The position numbers and the translations under genes are program-made. The notes beneath the pieces were generated by a model. That model ran no database searches. It was not told where the DNA came from and worked only from the letters and a program-made list of their open reading frames with translations. Of a stretch of 35,416 nucleotides of DNA, positions 7,251 through 15,386 are shown piece after piece. This DNA is from JBFXAF01 sp050178915. GTDB lineage: Bacteria > Pseudomonadota > Alphaproteobacteria > Rhizobiales > Rhizobiaceae. The stretch is from positions 1 through 35,416 of the forward strand of contig JBFXFO010000024.1 in the NCBI GenBank assembly GCA_050178915.1, given 5' to 3'. How positions within the stretch are numbered: the first letter of the stretch is position 1; each line of letters opens with the position of its first letter.

Positions 7251-10200
7251 GTGACTGCCAGCATTCCCGGCTATTGCACCTTGTGCCGGTCGCGTTGCGG
7301 CACGCTGAACACGGTCCAGAACGACACGCTCGTATCGGTTCAGCCTGACCCGGATCATCCGACCGGCCAGGCCATGTGCATGAAGGGGCGCGCCGCCCCC
7401 GAGATCGTGCACAGCGTCAATCGCCAGCTCCATCCGCTGCGCCGCACGACGCCGAAAGGCGCGCCGGACCCCGGCTGGCGTCGCATCAGCTGGGAGGAGG
7501 CGCTGGCCGAAACAGCCGATAGGCTGGGTACGTTCCGTCGCGAAAGCGGTGCGGAGAGCGTTGCGTTTGCGGTGACCACGCCGAGCGGCACGCCGCTGTC
7601 CGACAGCATCGACTGGATCGAACGCTTCGTCCGCCACTTCGGCAGCCCCAACATTTGCTACGGGACCGAGATCTGTAACTGGCACAAGGATTTTGCCCAC
7701 GCCTTCACCTTCGGCTGCGGCATCCCACCTGCCGACTACGCGAATGCCGAGACGATTCTCCTGTGGGGCCACAATCCGACCAGCACCTGGCTGGCGCAGG
7801 CCAACGCGATCGCACGCGGCCGGGCGAACGGCGCCAGGATGGTTGTCGTCGATCCGCGACCGACAGCGCTGGCGCGGCAGGCGGACGTATGGATGCGCGT
7901 GCGGCCGGGGACGGATGCAGCACTCGCGCTTGGCATCATGCGGCGCCTGATCGAGACCCGGCGCTACGATGATGAGTTCGTTCGCGGGTGGACGAACGGG
8001 CCGCTGCTGGTGCGCAGTGACACCGGCCTCTTCCTGCGTGCGCGCGACGTGTTCGCGGGTTCGCTGTCGGACAGCTACGTCGCATGGGATAAGGCCGCCG
8101 GATGCGCGGTCCCGTTCGATCCGCAGCGCCCTCCGTCCGACGCAACCACGCAGCAGCTGAAGCTGCGCGGCAGCGTTGCCGTGCGGGTGGACGGAAGTGC
8201 GGCTGCGGTCGAATGCCTTCCCGCATTCGAGATGCTCGCGCGTGCCGCTGAGCCGTACAACGAGGACACGGTCCAGTCGATCACCGGTGTGGAGCCGGAG
8301 AAGCTGCGGGCGGCGGCAGGGCTGCTGAGCGGGGGCCGTCGCATCGCCTATCATGCCTGGACCGGGCTGGGGCAGCATACGAACGCGACTCAGTCGGAGA
8401 GGGCGGTCGCGACGCTCTATGCGCTGTCCGGCAGCTTTGATCGTATCGGCGGGAACAGGGTCGGGCGGGGGCCGTTTCCGCGCGCCGTCAACGCGGTCGG
8501 GCATCTGTCACCGGAGCAGCGAAGCAAGGCACTTGGCATCGACCAGCGACCCATCGGCCCTCCGGCCATGGGCTGGGTGACCGCGCGCGACATGTACCGC
8601 GCGATCCTCGACGGCGATCCTTACAGGGTTCGCGGCCTTGTCTGCTTCGGCACCAACCTGCCGGTGTCGCAGGCGGACACGGCGACTGCACAGGCCGCGC
8701 TCGGCGCGCTCGAGTTCCATGTCCACTGCGACCTGTTCGAAACGCCTGCGGCGCGCTACGCCGACATCTTCCTGCCGGTGAACAGCCCGTGGGAGCATGA
8801 GGGGCTGCGCATCGGTTTCGAGATCGACGACGAGGCCGCATCGCTCGTCCAACTGCGCCAACGAATGGTCTCCCCACGCGGTGAATCGCGCTCCGACAAC
8901 GACATCGTCTTCGATCTGGCCACCCGGCTCGGCATGGCGGACGCGTTCTTCGGCGGCAGTCTCGAGGCCGGCTGGAACCACATGCTTTCGCCGCTCGGGC
9001 TCGACGTCGCGTCGCTCAGGCAGCGGCCGCAGGGCATCAGGGTGCCGGTCGATACACGGGAGCGAAAGTTCGCTGCCGCGCGGGCGGACAAGCCGGCCAG
9101 CGTGGTCGGTTTCGCAACTGAGACCGGGCGCGCAGAACTCTATTCGGAACTGCTGCACCGCCATGGCCAGCCCGCAGTCGCAACCTTCGTTCCTCCTGCC
9201 GGTACGCTCTCCACGGGCGGGGCGATCTCTGGCGACTATCCGCTGACGCTGAGCTCGGCCAAGAACGGCTACTACTGCCACAGCCAGCACCGCAGCCTGG
9301 CGTCGCTGCGCCGACGCGCGCCGGATCCGATCGCCGAGATCAGCACCGGTCTGGCGGGCATGCGCGGCGTCAATGACGGCGACTGGATCAGGATCAGCAC
9401 GCGCGAGGGACACGCCCGCTTCGTCGCCCGCGTGACGCCACAACTCGCCGACGACATCGTGGTCGCGGAGTTCGGGTGGTGGCAAGCATCGGTCGATTTC
9501 GATCGCCCGGAAATGCCGGTCTCTGGCGATATGAGCAGCAACTTCAACAGTCTGATCGGGTCGCAGCAGATCGATCCGGTCAGCGGCTCGACGCCGCTGC
9601 GCTCGTCCCGCTGCAACATCGAGCTCGATCCGGCGACGGAGCAGCGACAGCGACGCTGGCAGGGCTATCGAACGTTCCGGGTGGCGGAACTTTCGATGCA
9701 GGCCGACGACGTTCTTGCGATCCGATTTGAGCCGCTGGATGGGGCGCCGCTGCCCGACTATCGGCCGGGGCAGCATGTCGAGATCAAGATCTGGACCGGC
9801 AGCGAACCTGTGGCACGGGCCTATTCGCTGACCGGCCCGGCCAGCGTCCCGCGGCGCCAATCCTACAGCATTGCCGTGCGCCACCACAAAGGCGTGCTCG
9901 CAGGCGGTGAGGCGTTTGCGGGGGCTGCATCCCATCACATCCACACGCGGCTCGCGGTCGGCCAGCTCGTGGAGCTGAAGGCACCGACTGGCGGCTTCGT
10001 GCTGCCGCGCCGGTCAGCGCAACCGCTCGTCCTGTTCGCGGGCGGGATCGGCATCACGCCGTTCGTCAGCCTGCTGGCAAGTCTGCCGGACGGCGACCCG
10101 GCGGAAATCCGGCTCTACTACGGCAACAGCAACAGGCGCTTCCATACGTTCCGCGAAGAGATCGAGCGGCATCAGGCAAGACTGCCGGGACTGAGCGTCG

Positions 10201-10682
10201 TCGACTTCTACAGCCGCCCGGATGGTGCGTCTGAACGCACCGGACGGATCGGCGCACATCTGGTCGATGACGATCTCTTGTCCCGCCGCCCGAGGTTCTA
10301 CATGTGCGGGCCGTCGGCCATGATGGACGAGGTGCAGGGCGCGCTGCTGGCGCGCGGCGTGCCGAGGTTCGACATCTTCAGGGAAATCTTCCACTCGCCC
10401 AGTTGCGCACCGGCCGACGATGGTCGGACGTTCGACGTCGCGTTTCGCCGCTCGCGCAACACGCCGGCAGCCTGGTCCTCGCAACAGGGCACGCTGCTCA
10501 GCTTCGGCGAGTCCCTCGGTATCGAAATGCCGAGCGGCTGTCGTGTTGGCCAATGCGAGAGCTGCGCGGTGAGGATCGTCTCGGGCAGCGTTGCACACCT
10601 CGATGGCAGGGACGCGGATGACCCGTCCGTCTGCCTCACCTGCTGCGCCGTCCCGATCACCGACCTCATCCTCGACATCTAG
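7251..10682 (+). CDS. Molybdopterin oxidoreductase fused to flavin/2Fe-2S reductase
   Basis: A 1143-residue multidomain redox enzyme. The N-terminal part, about 1-790, is a DMSO-reductase-family molybdopterin protein with a 4Fe-4S motif of Cys9, Cys12, Cys16 and Cys43 followed by Lys-Gly. Cys142 (EICNWHKDF) is the best candidate molybdenum ligand by position, as in nitrate reductase/formate dehydrogenase types. The C-terminal part is a phthalate-dioxygenase-reductase-like module with flavin motif RAYS (856-859), nucleotide-binding FAGGIGITPF and MCGPSAMM, and a plant-type 2Fe-2S site with C1097, C1102, C1105 and C1128 or C1131. Electrons could thus pass from NAD(P)H through flavin and clusters to Mo in one chain. 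GTG 7251 was chosen because GAGG at 7241-7244 is well placed and it lies beyond a strong hairpin. GTG 7224 and ATG 7227 are in frame but fall inside that hairpin. No twin-arginine signal is seen, so it is likely cytoplasmic. Confidence 0.9.
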   Translation: MTASIPGYCTLCRSRCGTLNTVQNDTLVSVQPDPDHPTGQAMCMKGRAAPEIVHSVNRQLHPLRRTTPKGAPDPGWRRISWEEALAETADRLGTFRRESGAESVAFAVTTPSGTPLSDSIDWIERFVRHFGSPNICYGTEICNWHKDFAHAFTFGCGIPPADYANAETILLWGHNPTSTWLAQANAIARGRANGARMVVVDPRPTALARQADVWMRVRPGTDAALALGIMRRLIETRRYDDEFVRGWTNGPLLVRSDTGLFLRARDVFAGSLSDSYVAWDKAAGCAVPFDPQRPPSDATTQQLKLRGSVAVRVDGSAAAVECLPAFEMLARAAEPYNEDTVQSITGVEPEKLRAAAGLLSGGRRIAYHAWTGLGQHTNATQSERAVATLYALSGSFDRIGGNRVGRGPFPRAVNAVGHLSPEQRSKALGIDQRPIGPPAMGWVTARDMYRAILDGDPYRVRGLVCFGTNLPVSQADTATAQAALGALEFHVHCDLFETPAARYADIFLPVNSPWEHEGLRIGFEIDDEAASLVQLRQRMVSPRGESRSDNDIVFDLATRLGMADAFFGGSLEAGWNHMLSPLGLDVASLRQRPQGIRVPVDTRERKFAAARADKPASVVGFATETGRAELYSELLHRHGQPAVATFVPPAGTLSTGGAISGDYPLTLSSAKNGYYCHSQHRSLASLRRRAPDPIAEISTGLAGMRGVNDGDWIRISTREGHARFVARVTPQLADDIVVAEFGWWQASVDFDRPEMPVSGDMSSNFNSLIGSQQIDPVSGSTPLRSSRCNIELDPATEQRQRRWQGYRTFRVAELSMQADDVLAIRFEPLDGAPLPDYRPGQHVEIKIWTGSEPVARAYSLTGPASVPRRQSYSIAVRHHKGVLAGGEAFAGAASHHIHTRLAVGQLVELKAPTGGFVLPRRSAQPLVLFAGGIGITPFVSLLASLPDGDPAEIRLYYGNSNRRFHTFREEIERHQARLPGLSVVDFYSRPDGASERTGRIGAHLVDDDLLSRRPRFYMCGPSAMMDEVQGALLARGVPRFDIFREIFHSPSCAPADDGRTFDVAFRRSRNTPAAWSSQQGTLLSFGESLGIEMPSGCRVGQCESCAVRIVSGSVAHLDGRDADDPSVCLTCCAVPITDLILDI

Positions 10683-10762
10683 TCGAGAGTTCCATGCGAC
10701 AAGCCTTCGAGCACGGGCGGCTGATCAAGCCGGCGCCAGGGCGTCGTCGCGACGCCGCAGTC

Positions 10763-11626
10763 CTATCGGGGCGGGGGCGGGATCCGCGATGCCCAGCGGG
10801 ACAGGCGCTGGCGGGCGATGTCGACACGCTCCGGTGCGTTCTGGATTTCGCGCAATTTGATCTGCACGAAGCTGAGGTGATCGCGCATCGCTGCTGTTGC
10901 CTTGCGGGAGTCCTTCGCCCGGATCGCGTTGAGGATCGCGCGGTGTTGCTCGAGCACCACCTGCTGGTCGGCCGATCCGTTGGCGCCGTTGCCATCGTCG
11001 AAAAGCATCAGGCGGATGTTCAGCAGTTCCTGCTGCATGATCACACCGAGCGAATGCGAGATGTGGATGAACACCGTGTTGTGCGACATCTCGGCGATTG
11101 CCATGTGGAAGTCGGTGTCGAGCACCGACTCGACGCGCATGTCGCCGGCGAGATGCGCTGCCTCCATGCGATCGAATATCATCTGAAGCGCCGCGATGTC
11201 GGGACCGGTCGCACGCGCAGCCGCCAGATAGCATGCCGACCCCTCGAATTCGGCGCGGAACTCCATGAAGTCGTCCAGCGCCTTCGGATGCTGGCTGAAC
11301 AGCGCGGCCAGCGGATCGCTCACCCGCGATCCGATCCTGTCGCTGATATAGTTTCCTCCACCTTGCGTGGAGCGCAGCAGCTCTCGCTCCGACAAGCTCT
11401 TCAGAGCACTGCGCAAGACATTGCGCGACACGCCCAGTTCTTCGGAAAGAATACGTTCGGGCGGAAGCTTCTCTCCAGGGCGAAGCACTCCGGCCAGGAT
11501 CAGCCGTTCCAGGTGGCGTTCCACGGTCTCCGCGGTCGTCAGGCTCGCCACCGGCGACAGCGCCAGCGAATTCACCGTCGGCTCTTCTGCCTCGACGGAA
11601 CGCTCTGGATTGCGGCTTCTGGCCAA
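10763..11626 (-). CDS. GntR-family (FadR subfamily, FCD domain) regulator
   Basis: A GntR regulator with an N-terminal winged helix (TVERHLERLILAGVLRPGEK, then LPPERILSEELGVSRNVLRS) and a C-terminal all-helical FCD ligand domain. The FCD shows DFMEFRAEFEG, a DTDFHMAIAEMSHN segment with the metal/ligand-binding Asp and His, and a late EQHRAILNAIRAKD. Length is 287 residues from TTG 11626, which has a GGGGGA box six bases ahead. An in-frame GTG at 11668 would give 301 residues and also has a weak AGG, so the start is uncertain. FCD regulators usually repress and are released by a small carboxylic or sugar acid. The gene is divergent from the binding-protein gene at 11796 and convergent with the oxidoreductase gene, so the second transporter operon is the likely target. 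Confidence 0.92.
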   Translation of the reverse strand: MARSRNPERSVEAEEPTVNSLALSPVASLTTAETVERHLERLILAGVLRPGEKLPPERILSEELGVSRNVLRSALKSLSERELLRSTQGGGNYISDRIGSRVSDPLAALFSQHPKALDDFMEFRAEFEGSACYLAAARATGPDIAALQMIFDRMEAAHLAGDMRVESVLDTDFHMAIAEMSHNTVFIHISHSLGVIMQQELLNIRLMLFDDGNGANGSADQQVVLEQHRAILNAIRAKDSRKATAAMRDHLSFVQIKLREIQNAPERVDIARQRLSRWASRIPPPPR

Positions 11627-11728
11627 GCTTGATCCCCCACGATGAGAGCCACGCGCTGCGGGCGCCACATCGACCTAATCTTGCGTCCATTACAGCAGCG
11701 CTGTCGCTTCGGGCAAGGCACTGCAAAA

Positions 11729-11751
11729 ATTGGTTTGCAAAAAAGACCAAT
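11729..11751. promoter_or_regulatory. Candidate GntR operator upstream of second ABC operon
   Basis: ATTGGT (11729-11734) and ACCAAT (11746-11751) form an inverted repeat with an A-rich 11-base spacer in the gap between the divergent GntR gene and the binding-protein gene. TTGGT...ACCAA half-sites are typical of some FadR-subfamily regulators such as LldR/PdhR, but those have about three bases between the half-sites. The wider spacing here weakens the match. A promoter for the rightward operon is expected in the same gap, but no clear -35/-10 pair was assigned. Confidence 0.4.
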
Positions 11752-11795
11752 CTTGCTACCCTTTGATCATCGTTGGGCGAAGGGAGTGCGCACAG

Positions 11796-12728
11796 ATGAG
11801 AAAATTCCTTATTTCGGTAGCAGCAGTGGTGGGGTTTGCGGGCGTGCAGACCGCCTCCGCAGAGGACGCGGTGGTGATGAGCTTCGGCGGCTCGACCATC
11901 GAGCTCTGGAACGACATCCTCGTCCAGATGAAGCCCGCGCTTGAGGCGGAGGGGTATCGCCTGATCACTCATGACCCGCAGTTCCGCGTCGAACAGCAGG
12001 TGCAGGACTGGCGCACTTGGATCACGCAGGGCGACGTCAAGGCGATCATGGGCTGGCCGATCAATTCCGACGCGCTCGTGCCGGTGACGGCGCAGGCCCA
12101 GGCTGCCGGCATTCCCGTCATCGGTTACGCGGCCAAGTGGGAGGGCGCTTCGGCAGCCCTGCTGACGACGCCGGAGCAGGACGGGCGCGACATCGCCAAG
12201 TACGCTGTCGCCTGGGTCAAGGAAAAGCACGCCGATGGCGCCGTCAAAGTCGGCATCATGAGCGATGAGCAGAACGACCTGACGCGACTGCGCGTCGAAG
12301 GTCTGGTGAATGAAATCACCGAGGGCCTGCCCAACGCGCAGATCTTCAAGCTCTCTTCGATCAGCCGCGAGGAGGGCTACAACGCTGCGCGTCAGCAACT
12401 GACCGCTCATCCTGACACGACGGTCTGGCTGTCCTACTCCAACGAGAACCTGAAGGGCGCCTACAAGGCGCTGCTCGACAGCGGCGTCGCCGCCGACGAT
12501 CCGAACATCTTCATGGCGGCGATGGACGTGATCAACGAAGATCTGGACATGATCAAGCTTCCCGGGAGCATCTACCGCATGGCATTTGCGTTCCGCAGCG
12601 AGACACTCGCCAAGGTGAACACGAAGCTGCTGCTCGCCGGCGCGCGTGGCGAGCCGCTCGAAGATCAGTACGTCCGCCCGGAACTGGTCACGCCCGAGAC
12701 CGCCGACAGCTTCTACGTCGGCCGCTGA
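11796..12728 (+). CDS. Ribose-type ABC transporter substrate-binding protein (second system)
   Basis: A 310-residue periplasmic binding protein of the sugar type 1 fold, with a clear signal peptide MRKFLISVAAVVGFAGVQ and likely cleavage after TASA at residue 22. The mature protein shows the fold's pattern: VVMSFGGSTIELWNDIL, IMGWPINSDALVPVTAQAQ, IPVIGYAAKW, and a second lobe with TTVWLSYSNENLKGAYKALL. It is not a close copy of the binding protein at 2034, so the two systems probably recognise different or differently modified ligands. ATG 11796 was preferred over the upstream in-frame start at 11730 because it begins the signal peptide and has GGGAG ahead. It heads the second transporter operon. 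A run of hairpins follows, which commonly lets the binding protein be made in excess over its transporter. Confidence 0.92.
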   Translation: MRKFLISVAAVVGFAGVQTASAEDAVVMSFGGSTIELWNDILVQMKPALEAEGYRLITHDPQFRVEQQVQDWRTWITQGDVKAIMGWPINSDALVPVTAQAQAAGIPVIGYAAKWEGASAALLTTPEQDGRDIAKYAVAWVKEKHADGAVKVGIMSDEQNDLTRLRVEGLVNEITEGLPNAQIFKLSSISREEGYNAARQQLTAHPDTTVWLSYSNENLKGAYKALLDSGVAADDPNIFMAAMDVINEDLDMIKLPGSIYRMAFAFRSETLAKVNTKLLLAGARGEPLEDQYVRPELVTPETADSFYVGR

Positions 12729-12738
12729 GGCTGAAACC

Positions 12739-12803
12739 GGAGCGGCCGCTGGCGGCTGCTCCTTTCCATGCACAGTGGTGTGAGGGGCGCGCGTTCCTCA
12801 CAC
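12739..12803 (+). terminator. Tandem hairpins after the second binding-protein gene
   Basis: The first hairpin pairs GGAGCGGCC (12739-12747) with GGCTGCTCC (12754-12762), with one G-U pair and a six-base loop, followed by TTT, like a weak intrinsic terminator. The second pairs GTGTGAGG (12778-12785) with CCTCACAC (12796-12803). Both lie between the binding-protein gene and the ATPase gene of the same transporter, so partial termination or RNA processing rather than a full stop is likely. Confidence 0.55.
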
Positions 12804-12860
12804 GCTGTTCTGAGCCCGCCCCGCGGCGGGCCAGCCCATGCTTAATCGGACATCAAGCCA

Positions 12861-14348
12861 TTGACCCAGACGATCCTGGAACTCCGAGGCGTGCACGTGC
12901 AGTTCGGCGGGCTGGTTGCCCTGCAGGACGAATCCTTCACGGTTAGAGCCGGCGACATCGTCGGCCTCCTCGGGCACAACGGCGCCGGCAAGTCGACGCT
13001 GGTAAACGTGGCGACGGGCGCGATACGCCCGCAGGGCGGCGCGATGGAGATCGACGGCCGCCGGGTCGAGCTGGACGGCAACCCGCGTTCGGCCGAACAG
13101 GCAGGGATCAAGGTGATCCATCAGTTTCCGGCGCTGGTCGACGAGCTGTCGATTGCCGACAACATCACGCTGTGCCGCTCCGAGGAACGGCTCTCGCCGG
13201 GAGGGCGCCGGGATTTCGCGCGCAAGGCGCTTGCACTCCTCGACGTCGATCTCGACGTGGATCGACCGGTGAACACGCTCGAATTCGGCGAGCGCCAGAT
13301 CGTCGATCTGGCGCGTGCGCTGTCGACTGAACTGCGCATCCTGTTCCTCGACGAGCCGACCGGCGCGCTGGGACAACACGAGGCGGACCAGCTCCACGAT
13401 CTGCTCAGGCGGCTGGCTGCCGCCGGTCGCGGCATCGTCTACGTCTCGCATCGCCTGCGCGACATCCTTTCCGTCTGCAACCGGCTGACCGTGCTGCGCG
13501 GCGGGCGCGTCGTGCTCGACGACGACGCCAAAGATTTCAGCCTTGCTGCACTCTCCTCGGCTCTGGCTCCGGGCCTCGCGACGACGGCGCCGGCGGTGCA
13601 GGCGCGCGATGCGGCGGCGGGCGGTGAGCATCTGCGGGTGCGGACCGGTGCTTGGGACATCGCCGCGCCGAAAGGCACGATCACCGGGCTGTTCGGGATG
13701 GCTGCGGGACCGCAGTTCCGTCTGCTGGACACGATCTTCGGCCTCACCGATGAGACCGCCAGGGTGACGCTTGGCAGCAGCACCGTGATCTGCCGCAGTC
13801 CAAGGGAGGCGATCGGCAAGGGCATCTTCTATGTCGGCGCCAATCGCGAGCGCGACGGCCTCGTCACCGACATGTCGGCGCTCGACAATCTCATCCTGCC
13901 GTGGATCCATCGCTACACCACCATGGGCGCCTATTCGAGCCGGCTGGCCGAGAAGACCTATGCGCGCGCGGAGCAGGTCCTGAACCTGCGCGGCGGCCAC
14001 ATGTCGGCTCCGGTGACGGCGCTCAGCGGCGGCAACCGCCAGAAGATCTTCCTTGGCCGTTGGCTGCTGGGCGACATGCCGCAGCTGCTCCTGCTCGCCC
14101 AGCCGACACAGGGCGTCGATGTCGGCGCGCGCGCCGACATCGCGCGCGCCCTGCGCGAACTGGCGGACGCCGGCGTCACCGTCCTCGTGGCGTCGTCGGA
14201 GTCAGACGAGATCGAACTGCTCTGCGACCGGGCTCTGACGCTGCACGGCGACGAGTGCGTCGAAACGGCGCCCGGCCCGGACTGGTCGGAGCGGCTTCTG
14301 AAATCCCTCGTCGAGAATGCGCCCGCGCATCAAGGAGTACAGCATTGA
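12861..14348 (+). CDS. Ribose-type ABC double ATPase with degenerate second domain
   Basis: A 495-residue RbsA-type protein with two fused ATP-binding domains. The first is complete: Walker A GHNGAGKST (38-46), Q-loop at HQFP (about 88), signature-like LEFGERQ (140-146), Walker B ILFLDEPT (160-167) and H-loop YVSHR. The second keeps the LSGG motif (388-391) and PTQGVDVGAR, but its Walker B reads LLLLAQPT (409-416): Asp and catalytic Glu are replaced by Ala413 and Gln414. Its Walker A position (GLFGMAAGPQ) also lacks the lysine. The related protein at 3115 keeps Asp-Glu in its second domain. The TTG start has only a weak GGA ahead, but the sequence from it matches the family. The stop overlaps the permease start (TTGA). 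Confidence 0.9.
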   Translation: MTQTILELRGVHVQFGGLVALQDESFTVRAGDIVGLLGHNGAGKSTLVNVATGAIRPQGGAMEIDGRRVELDGNPRSAEQAGIKVIHQFPALVDELSIADNITLCRSEERLSPGGRRDFARKALALLDVDLDVDRPVNTLEFGERQIVDLARALSTELRILFLDEPTGALGQHEADQLHDLLRRLAAAGRGIVYVSHRLRDILSVCNRLTVLRGGRVVLDDDAKDFSLAALSSALAPGLATTAPAVQARDAAAGGEHLRVRTGAWDIAAPKGTITGLFGMAAGPQFRLLDTIFGLTDETARVTLGSSTVICRSPREAIGKGIFYVGANRERDGLVTDMSALDNLILPWIHRYTTMGAYSSRLAEKTYARAEQVLNLRGGHMSAPVTALSGGNRQKIFLGRWLLGDMPQLLLLAQPTQGVDVGARADIARALRELADAGVTVLVASSESDEIELLCDRALTLHGDECVETAPGPDWSERLLKSLVENAPAHQGVQH

Positions 14349-15343
14349 ATCCACGCAGCATTGGCTATTTCGTCGCCCGCAACGGCACGCTCGTCGGCTG
14401 CGTGATCCTCATCCTGTTATTCTATTCCTGGAACCAGAACTTCATCTCGATGGGGAATGTGCGCAACATCGGCGAGGCCATCTCGGCGCTGGGCGTCGTT
14501 GCCATTCCGTTGGCGCTGCTGGTGATCGCCGGTGGCGTGGACCTGTCGGTCGGCTCGGTGGCAAGCCTGTCCGGAGCCGTCGGTGCGCTGGTGATGATCT
14601 CGACCGGCTCGACGCTGCTCGGCATCGGCTGCGGGCTGGCCGTCGGCGCCGTCGCCGGCACCATCAACGGGGTGCTCGTCAGCTACTTCAAGTTCAACTC
14701 GATCGTGATCACGCTCGGCGCTCTATCCGTCTGGGGCGGGCTGGCACTGCACCTGACAGGAGGGCGCACCGTCGCCGGCCTGCCGCAGGACTTCACCTAT
14801 CTCGGCGTCATCCGCGTCGGCGGCATGTCGCTCGACATCTTCGTCCTGCTGCTGGCCGTCATCTACGGTTTCATCATGCTCGGCGTGCTGCCCTACGGCC
14901 GCAAGCTGCGCGCCGTCGGCGGCAGCAATCGCGCGGCATTCCTGATGGGCGTGCCGGTTGAGCGCGTGCAGTTCCTGATGTTCGTGCAGGTCGGCATCGC
15001 CGCCTCGCTGGCGGGGCTGATGCTGGCGTCGAAACTCGCCGCTGCCACGCCGATCACCGGGCAGGGCATGGAGATCAATGCGCTGACGGTGGTGCTGCTG
15101 GGAGGCGTCGCCTTCACGGGAGGCGTCGGCCGCATCGGCGGCGTGCTGGCGGGACTGCTCTTCGTGGGTGTGCTGCGCAACGGGCTGGTTTTCATGGGCA
15201 CGTCGCAGTTCCTGCAGCAGGTCCTGATTGGTCTCACACTGATCGTCGCGGTCGCCTTCGACGATACGGTCCGCCGCTTCTCGAAACATCAGTGGGACTG
15301 GAAGAAGGGCACCGCCCCGAAGCGGACGGAGGCAACCGGCTGA
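14345..15343 (+). CDS. Ribose-type ABC transporter permease (second system)
   Basis: A 332-residue inner-membrane permease of the RbsC family. Landmarks are LALLVIAGGVDLSVGSVASL in the early membrane segments, the ATPase-contact loop AVGGSNRAAFLMGVPV, and VVLLGGVAFTGGVGRIGG before the last segments, with about eight to ten membrane helices. TTG 14345 is the start because AAGGAG at 14332-14337 is spaced seven bases ahead and the codon overlaps the stop of the ATPase gene (TTGA). The open frame extends much further upstream, but that part is out-of-frame ATPase sequence. The acetamidase/formamidase gene follows 43 bp later, linking the transported substrate to an amide hydrolase. Confidence 0.93.
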   Translation: MNPRSIGYFVARNGTLVGCVILILLFYSWNQNFISMGNVRNIGEAISALGVVAIPLALLVIAGGVDLSVGSVASLSGAVGALVMISTGSTLLGIGCGLAVGAVAGTINGVLVSYFKFNSIVITLGALSVWGGLALHLTGGRTVAGLPQDFTYLGVIRVGGMSLDIFVLLLAVIYGFIMLGVLPYGRKLRAVGGSNRAAFLMGVPVERVQFLMFVQVGIAASLAGLMLASKLAAATPITGQGMEINALTVVLLGGVAFTGGVGRIGGVLAGLLFVGVLRNGLVFMGTSQFLQQVLIGLTLIVAVAFDDTVRRFSKHQWDWKKGTAPKRTEATG

Positions 15344-15386
15344 CCGACATGAACCAACAGACCAAAACCACCGAGAGGAACCAACG

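Noticed and set aside
10725..12773. Minus-strand open frame of 682 codons
   Set aside because: It crosses the GntR gene in another frame and the binding-protein gene antisense. Its composition is typical of a GC-rich shadow.
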